The position numbers were made by a program, and so were the translations under genes. Positions 11,701 through 20,640 of a DNA stretch of 64,000 nt are shown here, piece after piece. The notes beneath the pieces are model-generated. The model was not told the DNA's origin, did not search any database, and was given only the letters and a program-made list of their open reading frames with translations. The first letter of the stretch is position 1. The number at the start of each line of letters is the position of its first letter. Source of the stretch: Liolophura sinensis (Eukaryota; Mollusca; Polyplacophora; Chitonida; Chitonidae); NCBI RefSeq assembly GCF_032854445.1, contig NC_088306.1, forward strand, positions 24,835,764 to 24,899,763, written 5' to 3'.

Positions 11701-14425
11701 TAGACCCCTAGCTCGCTGCAGGCGACCGTCAAATACAATATATCGCCTCTGGCTATAAAAGTTTATGCGACGTAACGATTCTTAAATCCACACGTGGTTT
11801 TCAGATTACCGCATTTACCATGCAGTGTGTACTTGTAGTAGGCCACTCACGTAGTGAATTATTAAAATTGTAAATTTTTTTCATACGTGCAAACAAATTA
11901 TATATAATATATTGGTATAATATGTCAGGTATAATATGCATTATTTTGTCAGGCAAAAAATAATATATTTGTTTCTGTTATAGATCCAAAGCTTACAAGG
12001 AATTCCAGCCACAACAAAGGCAGAGTTATTGGACGTGTTACAGAAAATCGAAGACGATCTTTCCAAACACTGGAGCGAGTATCCGGACTTCCTGGAACTC
12101 CAAGAACGCATTCTGCGCCTGCGCATGATTCTAGAGGAAGCCAGCAGTGAAGGGCAGCCAGGTACGCAACCAGTGATATTCTGGTCAAGTGAAATGGACA
12201 GTATTTTCACTGAACAATCAATGAAGATTATATAAATAAGCACGACTTCAGTGTCTGTAGAAACTTCTTTCCCGTGTCTTTCCACATTCTACACGGCATG
12301 CCATACGATAAATTCAAACCAATTCGAAAAAATATTTAACACATAAATAGTTTAATTCTAGCGTTATTCTTGCTTCTTCCAGACAAGGAGTTGATAGACA
12401 CCGTTGTGATCCAGATCAAACTTCTGCGGGATCTGCTGAATAAGTATAAAGTAAGTGGAATTATATCAAAATCTGTATGCTTTACACACAAACACTTTAT
12501 ATGTATTTACTTCTTCCTATAGGCGATGGCAATTATGTTCTATATTCCATGTTAAACAGCAAAAGAGATCCTGGATAATTTTTCCTGATTTCCCAGTAAA
12601 TGAGGTAACACATCAGTGCTGTGCAAATAATTTGTGAAATACTCCTTAAAATATATTGAATGAGTTGAGTAATGAAAACACGTGTAAGGAAGTTTTGGTA
12701 ACAGTTTCAGTTTGCTCCACAGGAAACTACAAACAAAGTTGCGGTAAAAATTTGATCTCTCTTTATATGTTAAAAATACATGACATAACATCTCCAGATT
12801 TCGTGGAATTCAGGATTGATGATATTCAGGTGTGGTGGAATTCAGTATTGGATTGTACCAGTCCTGAACAATCCCTCGAAATATGATTTCCACAGATATC
12901 ATTTATTACTGTGGATTTTCCCATGGAATTTAGTAGAATTTGTGCACGGTCTTAAAACCCCACATTTCACCATTTGCTGATCATAAGCTTAACTACCACA
13001 TGTGCCTAACTTTTATAGGATTTCTGGGCATACTGGGAAACGTACAAGGCCCTGGTGGAGACGTTGCGGGAGCCTAAGTACATCTTGATTGCTGACCAGT
13101 GGGACAAGCTGAAATACGTCACTACGGCCCATTTTGTCAAGTAAGTACCCATTCGGACCACACCTAAGTTATATGACGTCACATCACACTCTTCATAAGG
13201 TTAGCCTTTGTCAACGGGACATTTTGAAAATAATTATTTGTTCTCAAATCGTCTTTGATGAACCACATTTAGGCTCATTCTATGAAAATAGGTCTTGGAA
13301 TTTAATAAGGACACATTACAAATTAATCTTGTCAAACAGAACACAATAGATGAAAAGTTTACAGAAAATGATCAAGTTCTTTTAACTCTCTTTTTCTGTC
13401 TTGTTACCGTTGTAGACTTTCCTAGTTCATTTTCACCATTTTTGTTATCTTTCCGCAGATTCTGGGATACAGATCTGAAGCTCGACGCGATACCGCATCT
13501 AGATAAGATATCTAAGGTCGATGGCGCCTCCATCACTCTTAACGAAACTCCACGCTCAGACATGAAGACTGAGGAAAGTATCTCTCTGTCACGACAAGAG
13601 GAGATCGCCGAGACGGACCAGATCACGAAGTCGTATGAAGAGGAGAGACGGACATTCCAGATCACTGCCGTCAAGGATCCCAGAGATGGTAAGGAGTTGT
13701 CCTTCCAGCGCGCCGTGATGATGGGCATTGTGGATCAAGCTCAAGGGCGTTACATCAACCCGGACAGCGGAGAAACCATCACACTGGCGGATGCCATGAA
13801 CGAAGGAAAGATTACCGTCGAGTTCACGTCCAGACAGAAGATTAAGCAGGAAAAATCCGCCATCGGCCTAATCACGATCAAGACCCGCCAAGAGACCCGC
13901 CCGTTCAACATCGTCGGCGTCATAGACCCGGAAACCGACCGCACGATTTCCCTGACGGAAGCGGTCAAGAAGGGAATCTACGACGACCATAGAGGCGTCT
14001 ACACTGGAGAGCACGGCGAGGAGATGTCCGTCGTCGATGCCATCGAAAGCGGCTGTGTCCTTGTGGAGTACAAAGGCGAGGGTGTCACTCATTCCGACGT
14101 AGTGTCTAAAACGTACGCCATCAACTCCGTGGTGGACCAGAAGCGGAAGACCAAGGTATCCTTCACGGACGCCATTGCTCTCGGGATTCTCGACAGAACT
14201 ACAGGGGCCTACATCAACAACATCACGGGGGACAGAGTTTACGTGGGGGAAGCTATCAAACGGGGGTTCATCAAGGCTAGAATCATCAACAACCCGAAAA
14301 GTTTAGATATTGACCCAGAAAATAAAATCGTCGTAGAGAGAATTCAAAATGTCAAGAATAAGCTACTGAAGTCCATGAACGCCGTGCGTGCTTTCCAAAT
14401 GGCCGCCAAAAATGCCAAAAAATAA
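2696..14425 (+). CDS. Plakin-family cytolinker, 3' part of gene (15 exons)
   Basis: Exons: 2696-2752, 4002-4109, 4446-4502, 4903-4974, 5427-5537, 6360-6455, 7215-7343, 7971-8117, 8615-8677, 9181-9272, 10068-10173, 11984-12161, 12383-12450, 13019-13140, 13459-14425. Phases agree at every junction and give 790 residues to the stop. Residues 1-470 are plakin-domain spectrin repeats, with an SH3 at about 235-305 (PRPVVALADYKGD.. through EGEVPSV). The hallmark NWRWIQQSMKCAEVHLKHAA lies in exon 6. Residues about 533-742 hold three plectin-type repeats (LSFQRAVMMGIVD, ISLTEAVKKGIYD, VSFTDAIALGILD). Plakins link intermediate filaments, actin or microtubules to junctions. No actin-binding CH domains are visible, so the 5' end lies outside the window or in unseen exons. 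No coiled-coil or spectrin rod separates the plakin domain from the repeats. Confidence 0.88.
2927..3145 (+). repeat. SINE family B copy, shortened
   Basis: It begins with tRNA-like ggtggcctaatggctagagc, skips part of the body, then reads ggtgtcatgtctggtgtctt and ends in the family tail catatgactgaaaattcaaa. Confidence 0.75.
3235..3510 (-). repeat. SINE family A fragments
   Basis: Two broken pieces of tail and body (actcaagaatatttcactta; gaccatccgcaggttggtgc) with a G-run between them, in a plakin intron. Confidence 0.65.
4002..4109 (+). CDS. Plakin exon 2 (residues 20-55)
   Basis: It reads ..NKASVQDAASKHRSRQKMI.. ending DRVVRLK before gtaaac. The acceptor is uncertain: cag at 3999-4001 is used here, but aag at 4012-4014 keeps the same frame. 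Confidence 0.65.
4446..4502 (+). CDS. Plakin exon 3 (residues 56-74)
   Basis: It reads DSDCADIVKPVGAAYESLR between ttttgcag and gtaatg. Phase 0 at both ends. Confidence 0.75.
4903..4974 (+). CDS. Plakin exon 4 (residues 75-98)
   Basis: It reads AMSSKRSSCLEVLTQIANLE.. after ttttccag. The donor GGT/gtaagt is chosen because it keeps phase 0 with the next exon. Confidence 0.75.
5427..5537 (+). CDS. Plakin exon 5 (residues 99-135)
   Basis: It reads SAAAEFTARAVHLSN.. ending ETLAKTAQ, between ctttcag and gtatgt. Confidence 0.75.
6360..6455 (+). CDS. Plakin exon 6 (residues 136-167)
   Basis: It encodes the plakin hallmark helix (CI..RNW.W...). The last 33 bp and the donor belong to a 45-bp unit repeated twice more in the following intron. 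Confidence 0.9.
6423..6550 (+). repeat. 45-bp tandem repeat across a 5' splice site
   Basis: Units start at 6423, 6468 and 6513. The first spans the end of exon 6 and its donor (gag/gtaac). In the second the donor reads gagctaac, and in the third the match fades after ccatttatcatgaga. The unit is 15 codons long. Confidence 0.85.
7215..7343 (+). CDS. Plakin exon 7 (residues 168-210)
   Basis: It reads FFHEVDECEHWMNTTLSRIH.. ending DMMKEIK. It continues the spectrin repeat that leads into the SH3. Confidence 0.88.
7971..8117 (+). CDS. Plakin exon 8: helix and start of SH3 (residues 211-259)
   Basis: DVLLAYLQWQSRVDNLFDKS is followed by VPLPARTKP..PRPVVALADYKGDK, the ALxDY motif of the SH3 that is embedded in the plakin domain. 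Confidence 0.92.
8615..8677 (+). CDS. Plakin exon 9: SH3 centre (residues 260-280)
   Basis: It reads FEMFDGETLTLVNNRDMLTW R, the SH3 RT/n-Src part (GETLTLVNN, then the Trp of the domain). Confidence 0.9.
8815..9165. repeat. Low-complexity (ATC)-rich tract
   Basis: Imperfect cat/atc/tcc triplets fill most of this intron. The open frames through it are products of the repeat. Confidence 0.7.
9181..9272 (+). CDS. Plakin exon 10: SH3 end (residues 281-311)
   Basis: It reads VRNDRGQEGEVPSVCLLIPG.., the G-x-x-VPS strand that closes the SH3. It ends in phase 2. Confidence 0.9.
10068..10173 (+). CDS. Plakin exon 11 (residues 311-346)
   Basis: It reads LRLQLLAMWTTSLKRLGYQM.. ending RDWNDDE. The first base completes an Arg codon from exon 10. 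Confidence 0.88.
10927..10948. repeat. (GTT)n microsatellite
   Basis: About seven uninterrupted gtt triplets lie in an intron. Confidence 0.9.
11984..12161 (+). CDS. Plakin exon 12 (residues 347-406)
   Basis: It reads IQSLQGIPATTKAELLDVLQ.. with the helical DDLSKHWSEYPDFLELQERI. It ends in phase 1. Confidence 0.88.
12383..12450 (+). CDS. Plakin exon 13 (residues 406-428)
   Basis: It reads DKELIDTVVIQIKLLRDLLN KYK, a helical spectrin segment before gtaagt. Confidence 0.85.
13019..13140 (+). CDS. Plakin exon 14 (residues 429-469)
   Basis: It reads DFWAYWETYKALVETLREPK.. ending TTAHFVK. It ends in phase 2, before gtaagt. Confidence 0.88.
13459..14425 (+). CDS. Plakin terminal exon with three plectin-type repeats
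   Basis: Residues 469-790. The exon starts after ctttccgcag and completes a Lys codon. A short linker (LDAIPHLDKISKVDG) and a charged stretch precede three repeats of about 60-70 residues, each with a DP/DQ turn followed by (V/I)S(F)..A...GI.D. The stop TAA is at 14423-14425, after a basic tail (NAVRAFQMAAKNAKK). The open frame continues upstream to 13295 without a splice signal, so the 5' boundary is set by the acceptor. Confidence 0.9.
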
Positions 14426-15190
14426 TATCGAATTGTAATATTTTGTACATTGTTATCAGAATCTCCCTGTATTTTCATCACAATTAATGGAAACTTAGTA
14501 ATATTTTGGAGAAAACCAAAACATTTAGCAAGTTTAAATATACATTGGTTTGTGCTGGTTTACACAGAATATCATCACGGCAGTCCGAATTTCATTACAA
14601 GTCACCCTTCGTTTCTCGATTTCAGCTGATTGCCCTACATGTATTACCAGTACATTTAATTTTTCAGAATAATCCTTCAAAAACGCTTTATAATTCAAAC
14701 ATTACCGAGTTGTATGTCATGTATAGATGTATTTTGTAAAAAGAATCAAAATACGATATTTTAATGTCAAAGTAATAGCATTCACTCGGAACGATACTTC
14801 TAGGTGTGATAAATTTATGGTGCAACTTTGCATACTATGTGAATTGCAATGTCTGCTATTTTAATACACTGCACCAATGTGGAAGATTCTAATGTTTGTG
14901 CACAAAATGAACACAGATGAAAAGGTATCTGCCTGTAGGTCAAGTTTTATTTCGAACTGTATATGCATGTATATATGCATGTATATACATGAATACATGG
15001 AATATACATGGATATACATGTATATGTAACAAATATCTTTCCTGTATTGACCAGTAAAGATCTTGGAATGTGAATGATTTTCTTCATAACTTATTGTTTA
15101 ATATGTCGTTGTACCTGTTTATAAGGATGTCCTAAAATATGAGTATATAAAACAAAAAGAGGAAATAAATGTTACTGACTCACCATTATT
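14426..15190 (+). other. Probable 3' UTR of the plakin gene
   Basis: AT-rich sequence after the stop, with a canonical AATAAA at 15164-15169 followed by a T-rich stretch. No spectrin-like exon follows before the next gene. Confidence 0.5.
14958..15030. repeat. Alternating atgcatgtatatacatg tract
   Basis: Short self-complementary words (tatatgcatgtatatacatg, tatacatgtatatg) are stacked inside the plakin 3' UTR. Confidence 0.6.
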
Positions 15191-16269
15191 TTCCTTTCTG
15201 TTTTTCAAAGTTATTAATTCTAAGTAATGTCGTCATCTGTCAGAGAATATGTTTTACTGACTTCTTGTAAAAATTAGCCCAAATTTGCAATAGCTATGAC
15301 TCGAGCCAGAGTCTGTCAACGAGCGAGCCCTGTTACTTGCATCGATTTACAATCTGTGCCATTTAGTTTAGTAGGAGGAGGAGAGCACCCTGAAAGTTTA
15401 AAGGGCTACATGTGTATGGGCGATAACTCAGGCATAAATGTTCCTAGGCTGTACGTTTAATTTGTTACAGAAGTTGAACAGGACTTAATCCAGTAAGGAT
15501 ATTGCTGCATTAACCAACAGGAAAACAAGTTGCCTTGCAATGTATTTTATTCACTGTGTAGGCAAAGAGGGTAGACACATTTAAGTTAGAATAAAGACAG
15601 TGCATGACTTGTATTGAATTCTTACAGTGTAAGCAGCATGTGCTTGTCATTGATTATTTTCATTGCCGTCTTCACGGTCTTGGAATAGATACTAGCTTCG
15701 GTATTCCTCTGTAGATAGCTCCACTTCAGAATATTGGTACAATTCGTCAATATAAGTTATTACCACACATGCAAGATGTGCAGTCCATTTACACTTAAAA
15801 TCTTTGATGTCACCTTGTGATAATCGAGTAGATAGCGAAAGTAGATACTTCAGCAAAAAGCTATGATGGATTCTTTGAGTCTAACATAAATTTTGAATCC
15901 ACTGATAATTAAATATGTATATTGTATGTGACATGGCATAAGATCCTCCTGCTGTAGCGGTACTTCTGTTTTTAAACCACCACCATGAGACTCGTAACAT
16001 AACATGACCTGTGAAAATATGGGGCTACGGGGACTATGAGGTGGGGATGGACTTTAAACTAGTTCACAGCTGGATAATAAAACGCATGGAAACCAAGGAT
16101 CTGCCAAATGTACTTTGATTATCGAACTTATAAAACATAGGCCTAAATGTTATTACCGCCATAGTATTGTAAATGGTAATTTAACCATGAGTACCAGAGG
16201 TACTTTAACACATAGAATACCTTGTAAAGATAAAATGGTAAAAGAAAAGGACATTTAATGATGTACTAG

Positions 16270-16415
16270 GCCTGGTATACAAGGATACTCACTAATACAT
16301 TAAAACCTGTCATCAAACAATTTTATACAAGAATATTCACTAATGTAATAAAACATGTGCTGAAACAATGATAAAAAACAGTTTATTCACTAATGCTTTA
16401 AAACATGTACTGTTG
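16270..16415. repeat. Imperfect tandem repeat, about 50 bp, three copies
   Basis: The word tcactaat followed by a-rich sequence and aaaac(c/a)tgt recurs at about 16289, 16336 and 16387. Confidence 0.65.
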
Positions 16416-16425
16416 ACGTTGAAGC

Positions 16426-16492
16426 GCTAGCCATGGCTAGCCGGGAACCTTCGACCACCAGGGGGCGCTAGTATTCTGATTTACATGGCGGC
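16426..16492 (+). promoter_or_regulatory. Candidate CTCF-like and YY1-like sites beside a palindrome
   Basis: A perfect 16-bp palindrome (gctagccatggctagc, 16426-16441) is followed by ccaccagggggcgct (16455-16469), which fits the animal CTCF core consensus CCASYAGRKGGCRS. An atggcggc (16485-16492) follows, resembling the YY1 core. The spacing and the position between two genes suggest an insulator or promoter. Function is inferred from motifs only. Confidence 0.35.
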
Positions 16493-17139
16493 AAGGCGAG
16501 AGACGGGGTTCGTTAGTTGATAGGCTCTGCTCAAGCCCCTTGATCAGTGAATAGCCAACGTATAATGTAATATCTAAAAACCTTTAATGGTTCACCGAAC
16601 GACCTAAAAACAGAATTGTCGCAGTCAAATACCTGTTCAACTATCGCTTTTGTTTTGTTCATTTTTTTGGAAAGTGGTTCACGTTGTTCACTAAAGGAAT
16701 TTTATTTATTTGATGTGCGTTTAGTGAATAAAGGGAGGTAATCAGTCCACATTTATTGCACCCAATATGCCTCACGGACACCAAATATACCGATTCGAAG
16801 CAAAGGTATGGTTCCTATGGCATTGCAAGCCGAAAAAAAGACAAAACAACCCATAACTATCTATTTTTGACAGAAGCAAACGTTAGAAAGATGGAAAAGG
16901 CATTTTACTGGAGTGGAGTATCAACGCGATGTTGATTACAGCCGTGCTGAAGGGCACTGAAGCAGTATTCGCTGCAGGAGTAGTACAGAATTGTACATTG
17001 CACATACGTCATAACATTGTGACCTGGAGTTATAGACTGCACTGCAAAACGGACAATATTCTTGCTTGGAAAGAGAACCGAAATGAAAGCAGAAACGAGA
17101 CAGACGACTAGTGAACCTCACAGCATATGTATATGTATT

Positions 17140-17290
17140 TGTACGTACGTGGGAAGGTTCTGTCAGAGTCCAGAGGATGGCCATGAATTTCCCGCAGACT
17201 CTGTCCGGTTTTTTCCCATGCACCATATTGCTGTTGTTGTAGTGAAATATTCTTGAGTATGGTGTAAAACACCAATCAAATAAACAAAGA
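17140..17290 (+). repeat. SINE family A fragment, 3' half
   Basis: Diverged body (cgtgggaaggttctg.., cccatgcaccatattgctg) plus an intact tail ending gtgtaaaacaccaatcaaat. Confidence 0.7.
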
Positions 17291-17639
17291 AATAAATTTA
17301 TTTGTTAGCATGTACAAACATCGCCGGTACACAGAGACTGCAGTAACGATTAAGGAAGGTATACGTAACGGTATCAACGAATGGCATTAACGATTTCAAG
17401 TCCGATTACATTTTTATGCATTTAAATCACAAAATCAGAATGAAATCCTAACTAGGGTAAACTGTCAAGAAGCCGTATTTCGTTGGTTACGTGTGATCAT
17501 TTGCTAACTGTCACACTCTCTTCGCTGCTCTTGGTTTACCCTCATGTTATAGGAAATTTCTTCATTAACTTGTCAAAAGGCGGCAGATAATGTCCAGACT
17601 ACTCACCGCAATCGTAAAACTGAATATATTGATTGCACG

Positions 17640-17885
17640 ATTATGTATTTACTTGATTGGGGTTTTTCACCGTACTCAAAAATAGTTCAGTTATAAGACT
17701 ATTATGGGGGTAATAATACCGGGCAGAGCCAGAGGGAAACACACATCATCCGCATGTTGCTGGTAGACATTCCCACCTATACGACCAGCCTAAGCTGGAC
17801 TTGAACCCACAGCGACCGCAATGATGAAAGGCTCCTGGTTCACTGTGCTGCAATAGCACGATAACCACTATGCCACAAAGGCCCT
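17640..17885 (-). repeat. SINE family A copy, near full length
   Basis: It runs tail first on this strand (gattggggtttttcaccgta), through ggacttgaacccacagcgac (box B region), to a degraded head ending at tgccacaaaggccc. Confidence 0.75.
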
Positions 17886-18364
17886 CATCGATCGATTGAT
17901 CGAGGGCATAATATACTACTAATATACCAATATGCCGTAGATGCACGTGTACCAGGCATAATGTATACCAGATACACCATTGATCTACTAATGAAAAGCA
18001 CATGGTCAACTTTCAGATAACACAATTTCACCCTGGGCTGTCCAGTAAAATAGCTTCCTGGGTATCTTCTTACCTAAATTAACCTACACACAACAATGTT
18101 TTCACACACTTTGCAAAGGCCAATTAGCAAACACTAAATATAAATGTCAGTCAAATACAAAAAGACAGAAAACATGTTATATAGGTGACATACCCAAAGC
18201 GCTGATACCTTAATTAACAAAGACAGACTTTATGCAACAAAAGTTTAAATTGGTTTTATCTGACAGTTATACTGAGCTTTTCGCTCTCCTGGCCTCCACT
18301 GAAGTAGAAAAAAAACATCGATTTTGGAAAACAGGAAAACATCTTACCATTTACAAGGTTTACC

Positions 18365-18438
18365 AAAACCTGCAGATGGTTGTGGGTTTCCCCGGGGTTC
18401 TGCCCGGTTTTCTCCTACCATAATGCTGGCCGCCATCT
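18365..18438 (+). repeat. SINE family A body fragment
   Basis: The body sequence cagatggttgtgggtttccc through ccataatgctggccgcc is kept. Head and tail are missing. Confidence 0.7.
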
Positions 18439-18666
18439 CCTCCCCCCACTAAGACAATCATATCTTTCATTAATCCTACAGTTTATTTCTAACGCGGACT
18501 TCAAATTAGAGAAATAATACGTATGACATTGTCCTTCAAATGAAACGATATTTTTCTCTTATGGAAATTTCAATTTCAGTCTGAAGTCCCAATTATAATG
18601 GTTGCACTGTATCAGTGCGTAAGTGTTGCAAATAAATGATATTTGGTCGTTTTGACACTGTATATA

Positions 18667-18694
18667 AACTACCAGGCAAAAGAAAGGTTTCACC
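18667..18694 (+). repeat. Left terminal inverted repeat of the Tc1 element
   Basis: It starts aactaccaggcaaaagaaag directly after TA. It pairs with 20192-20219, with one mismatch (accagg against actagg). Confidence 0.92.
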
Positions 18695-19068
18695 CACTTC
18701 TTGAGCCCATAAAACAAAAACAAAGGCAGATATAAGAATTAAGAAGATTGGTTTATAAACAGGAATCATTGTGAAATATTCTCTCAAAAAGGCTTTGAAA
18801 TATTGGCATTCAATTGATCACAAAACACAATGAAAGAGACAAGGGGTCAGAAGAAAAAATTACACAAATGTAAAGTTAACTGGCAAGTGCATGTAAAGTC
18901 ACAGTATCCACAGAAATGAAGGACTACAGTCATCAGTAGCGAGTGTGGCCACCCTGGGCATCATTGCAAGCAAGCACACGCCTCCGCATTGACGTCGTCA
19001 GTCGCCGGATGACGTCAACAGGGATAACGTTCCATAGGTTTAACAGATCTTGCTGAAGTTCCTGTTGG

Positions 19069-20031
19069 TTAGTTTGAAGGAGGCACCAGCTGTCTCAAAC
19101 GGCGGTCAAGGTGATCCCAGAGATGCTCATTGGGGTTCATGTCTGGTGAGTTGGCTGGCCAGGGCAACACGATGACGTTTGCGGTCTCGAGGTAGTCTGT
19201 AACAATGCGGGCAGTGTGAGGTCTTGCGTTGTCGTGTTGCAAGATCGATCCACTTGGCTGTCGTTGGAGGAAAGGAACGACGACAGGTCTCAGTACCTCA
19301 TCAACGTATCGCTGGCCAGACGGATTACCCCGCACAATAACCAGCTGCGTCTTCATTTGGTCACAAATCCCTCCCCAAACCATGACGCCTCCGCCTCCAA
19401 ACGGATAAACCTCTCTTACGCAGTTTGGCGCGAGACGCTCGCCTCTTCAACGGAAAACTCGAACTCTGCCATCGTTCCTGAATAGACAGAACCTGTTCTC
19501 GTCTGTAAACAGCACTCTCGCAAAGTCACGTCGCTGCCACCGACGTACAATACGTGCCCATCGCAATCTGCGTTGACGGTGTAAAAGGGTCAAGGCCATC
19601 CCACGGAAGGGGCGGTAAGGTCGTAAACCAGCTGAACGAAGACGACGCAGTGTTGTTCTGGGGCTGATGACATGGCCTAGTGCCGTCGCCGCTGTTGACG
19701 TCGCCGTGACGAATCGGTTTCGGAGGTGAATCTGCCGGATGTAGCGATCTTCAGCCGCAGTTGTTACCCTGGGTCTTCCCGATCTTGGTCTGTGTTGGGT
19801 CTGGCCTGTATGCTAATAGCGTATCAACAACCTCCTGATGGTGGTTTGGCTGCAGTTGAACGTTCTTGCAATGTGACGTTGCGAGACTGCCATGGTGGAC
19901 ACACCGATGGCCTGGTCTCGTTGCGCTTGCGTAAGTCTTGGCATACTGTTGGTGTTTTTTCGGTCACTGAATGTCTGCTCTTTCGAGCAAGAGTATTTAT
20001 GCAACATTACCGCACGTGCATCACGAGTCAT
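19069..20031 (-). pseudogene. Tc1-type transposase with two premature stops
   Basis: One continuous frame of 321 codons including the final stop runs from the ATG at 20029-20031 to 19069, interrupted by TAG (19813-19815) and TGA (19447-19449). The N-terminal part has the helix-turn-helix typical of the family (TQAQRDQAIGV.., QRHIARTFNCSQTTIRRLL). The catalytic triad is present: the D of LFTDENRF, the D of HDNARPHT, and the E of NPNEHLWDHL, with 34 residues between the second D and the E (DD34E). An alternative start is the Met of MPRLTQAQRD. The enzyme would cut and paste the element at TA sites. As it stands, no full-length protein can be made without readthrough. Confidence 0.9.
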
Positions 20032-20191
20032 GCCTCAAAAGGACGTTTTGCATGTGGTCGCAATTTCACAATTCCAATTGCTGCGTTCGTGACGATGCGT
20101 TGTGGTAGAGGGAACGATGCAGTCATACACTAAGTCCTGCTTAGAATTAAACCCGGAACCGCGCTTTTACTTTTTTTATGACAAAAAATAC

Positions 20192-20219
20192 GGTGAAACC
20201 TTTCTTTTGCCTAGTAGTT
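20192..20219 (-). repeat. Right terminal inverted repeat of the Tc1 element
   Basis: Its reverse complement matches 18667-18694 at 27 of 28 positions. TA follows at 20220-20221. Confidence 0.92.
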
Positions 20220-20477
20220 TAGAAGATGGATTACAATCTACCTTTATCCAAGTCAATAAAACTGGTTCAGTGACGCATTCTGCATTTATTTCTCTCTGCT
20301 TGTCAATATCTGTGATCGTAAAACGGTACGATATGGAAGGATATATTTCAAAAGCATATGTCTACATATCAAGTTGTTTTTACAACACCACCACTCCCAT
20401 CCCATACGCCTACATAGGTTAGTCTTGGAACAAATCGGAGAAAAGGAAAAATCTATGTGTTCAAACAAACATTCGTT

Positions 20478-20640
20478 TACCAGCCGTCAAACAAGCAGGA
20501 CGTTCCAGGTCAATAATCACAAGGCCAATTCACAAAACGACGTTTCACACAATACCACTAATAAAGTACTAAGAAAATACATAAGTACGAAATTAGGAGG
20601 AAATCGTTCAAAGAGAAGCAGATAACAGTTTTAGTAAGAC
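20478..20640 (+). repeat. Diverged direct repeat, copy 1
   Basis: Shares ordered words with 22818-22982: cgtcaa, gttccaggtca.taatc, caagg.caat, cacac, ataaagta, cattcaaag/gttcaaagagaagcag, aacagttt. Confidence 0.65.

Larger units (their letters stand above)
15191..18664. other. Gene-free spacer
   Basis: No credible exon is visible. Contents are a three-copy imperfect tandem repeat, a 16-bp palindrome next to CTCF-like and YY1-like motifs, and SINE fragments at 17140-17290, 17640-17885 and 18365-18438. Confidence 0.5.
18667..20219 (-). mobile_element. Tc1-type DNA transposon, full length, inactivated
   Basis: The element is 1553 bp. It is flanked by TA at 18665-18666 and 20220-20221, the expected Tc1/mariner target duplication. 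The terminal inverted repeats at 18667-18694 and 20192-20219 differ at one of 28 bases. It encodes one DD34E transposase on the - strand with two in-frame stops. The near-identical ends and otherwise open transposase suggest a fairly recent insertion. Confidence 0.92.
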
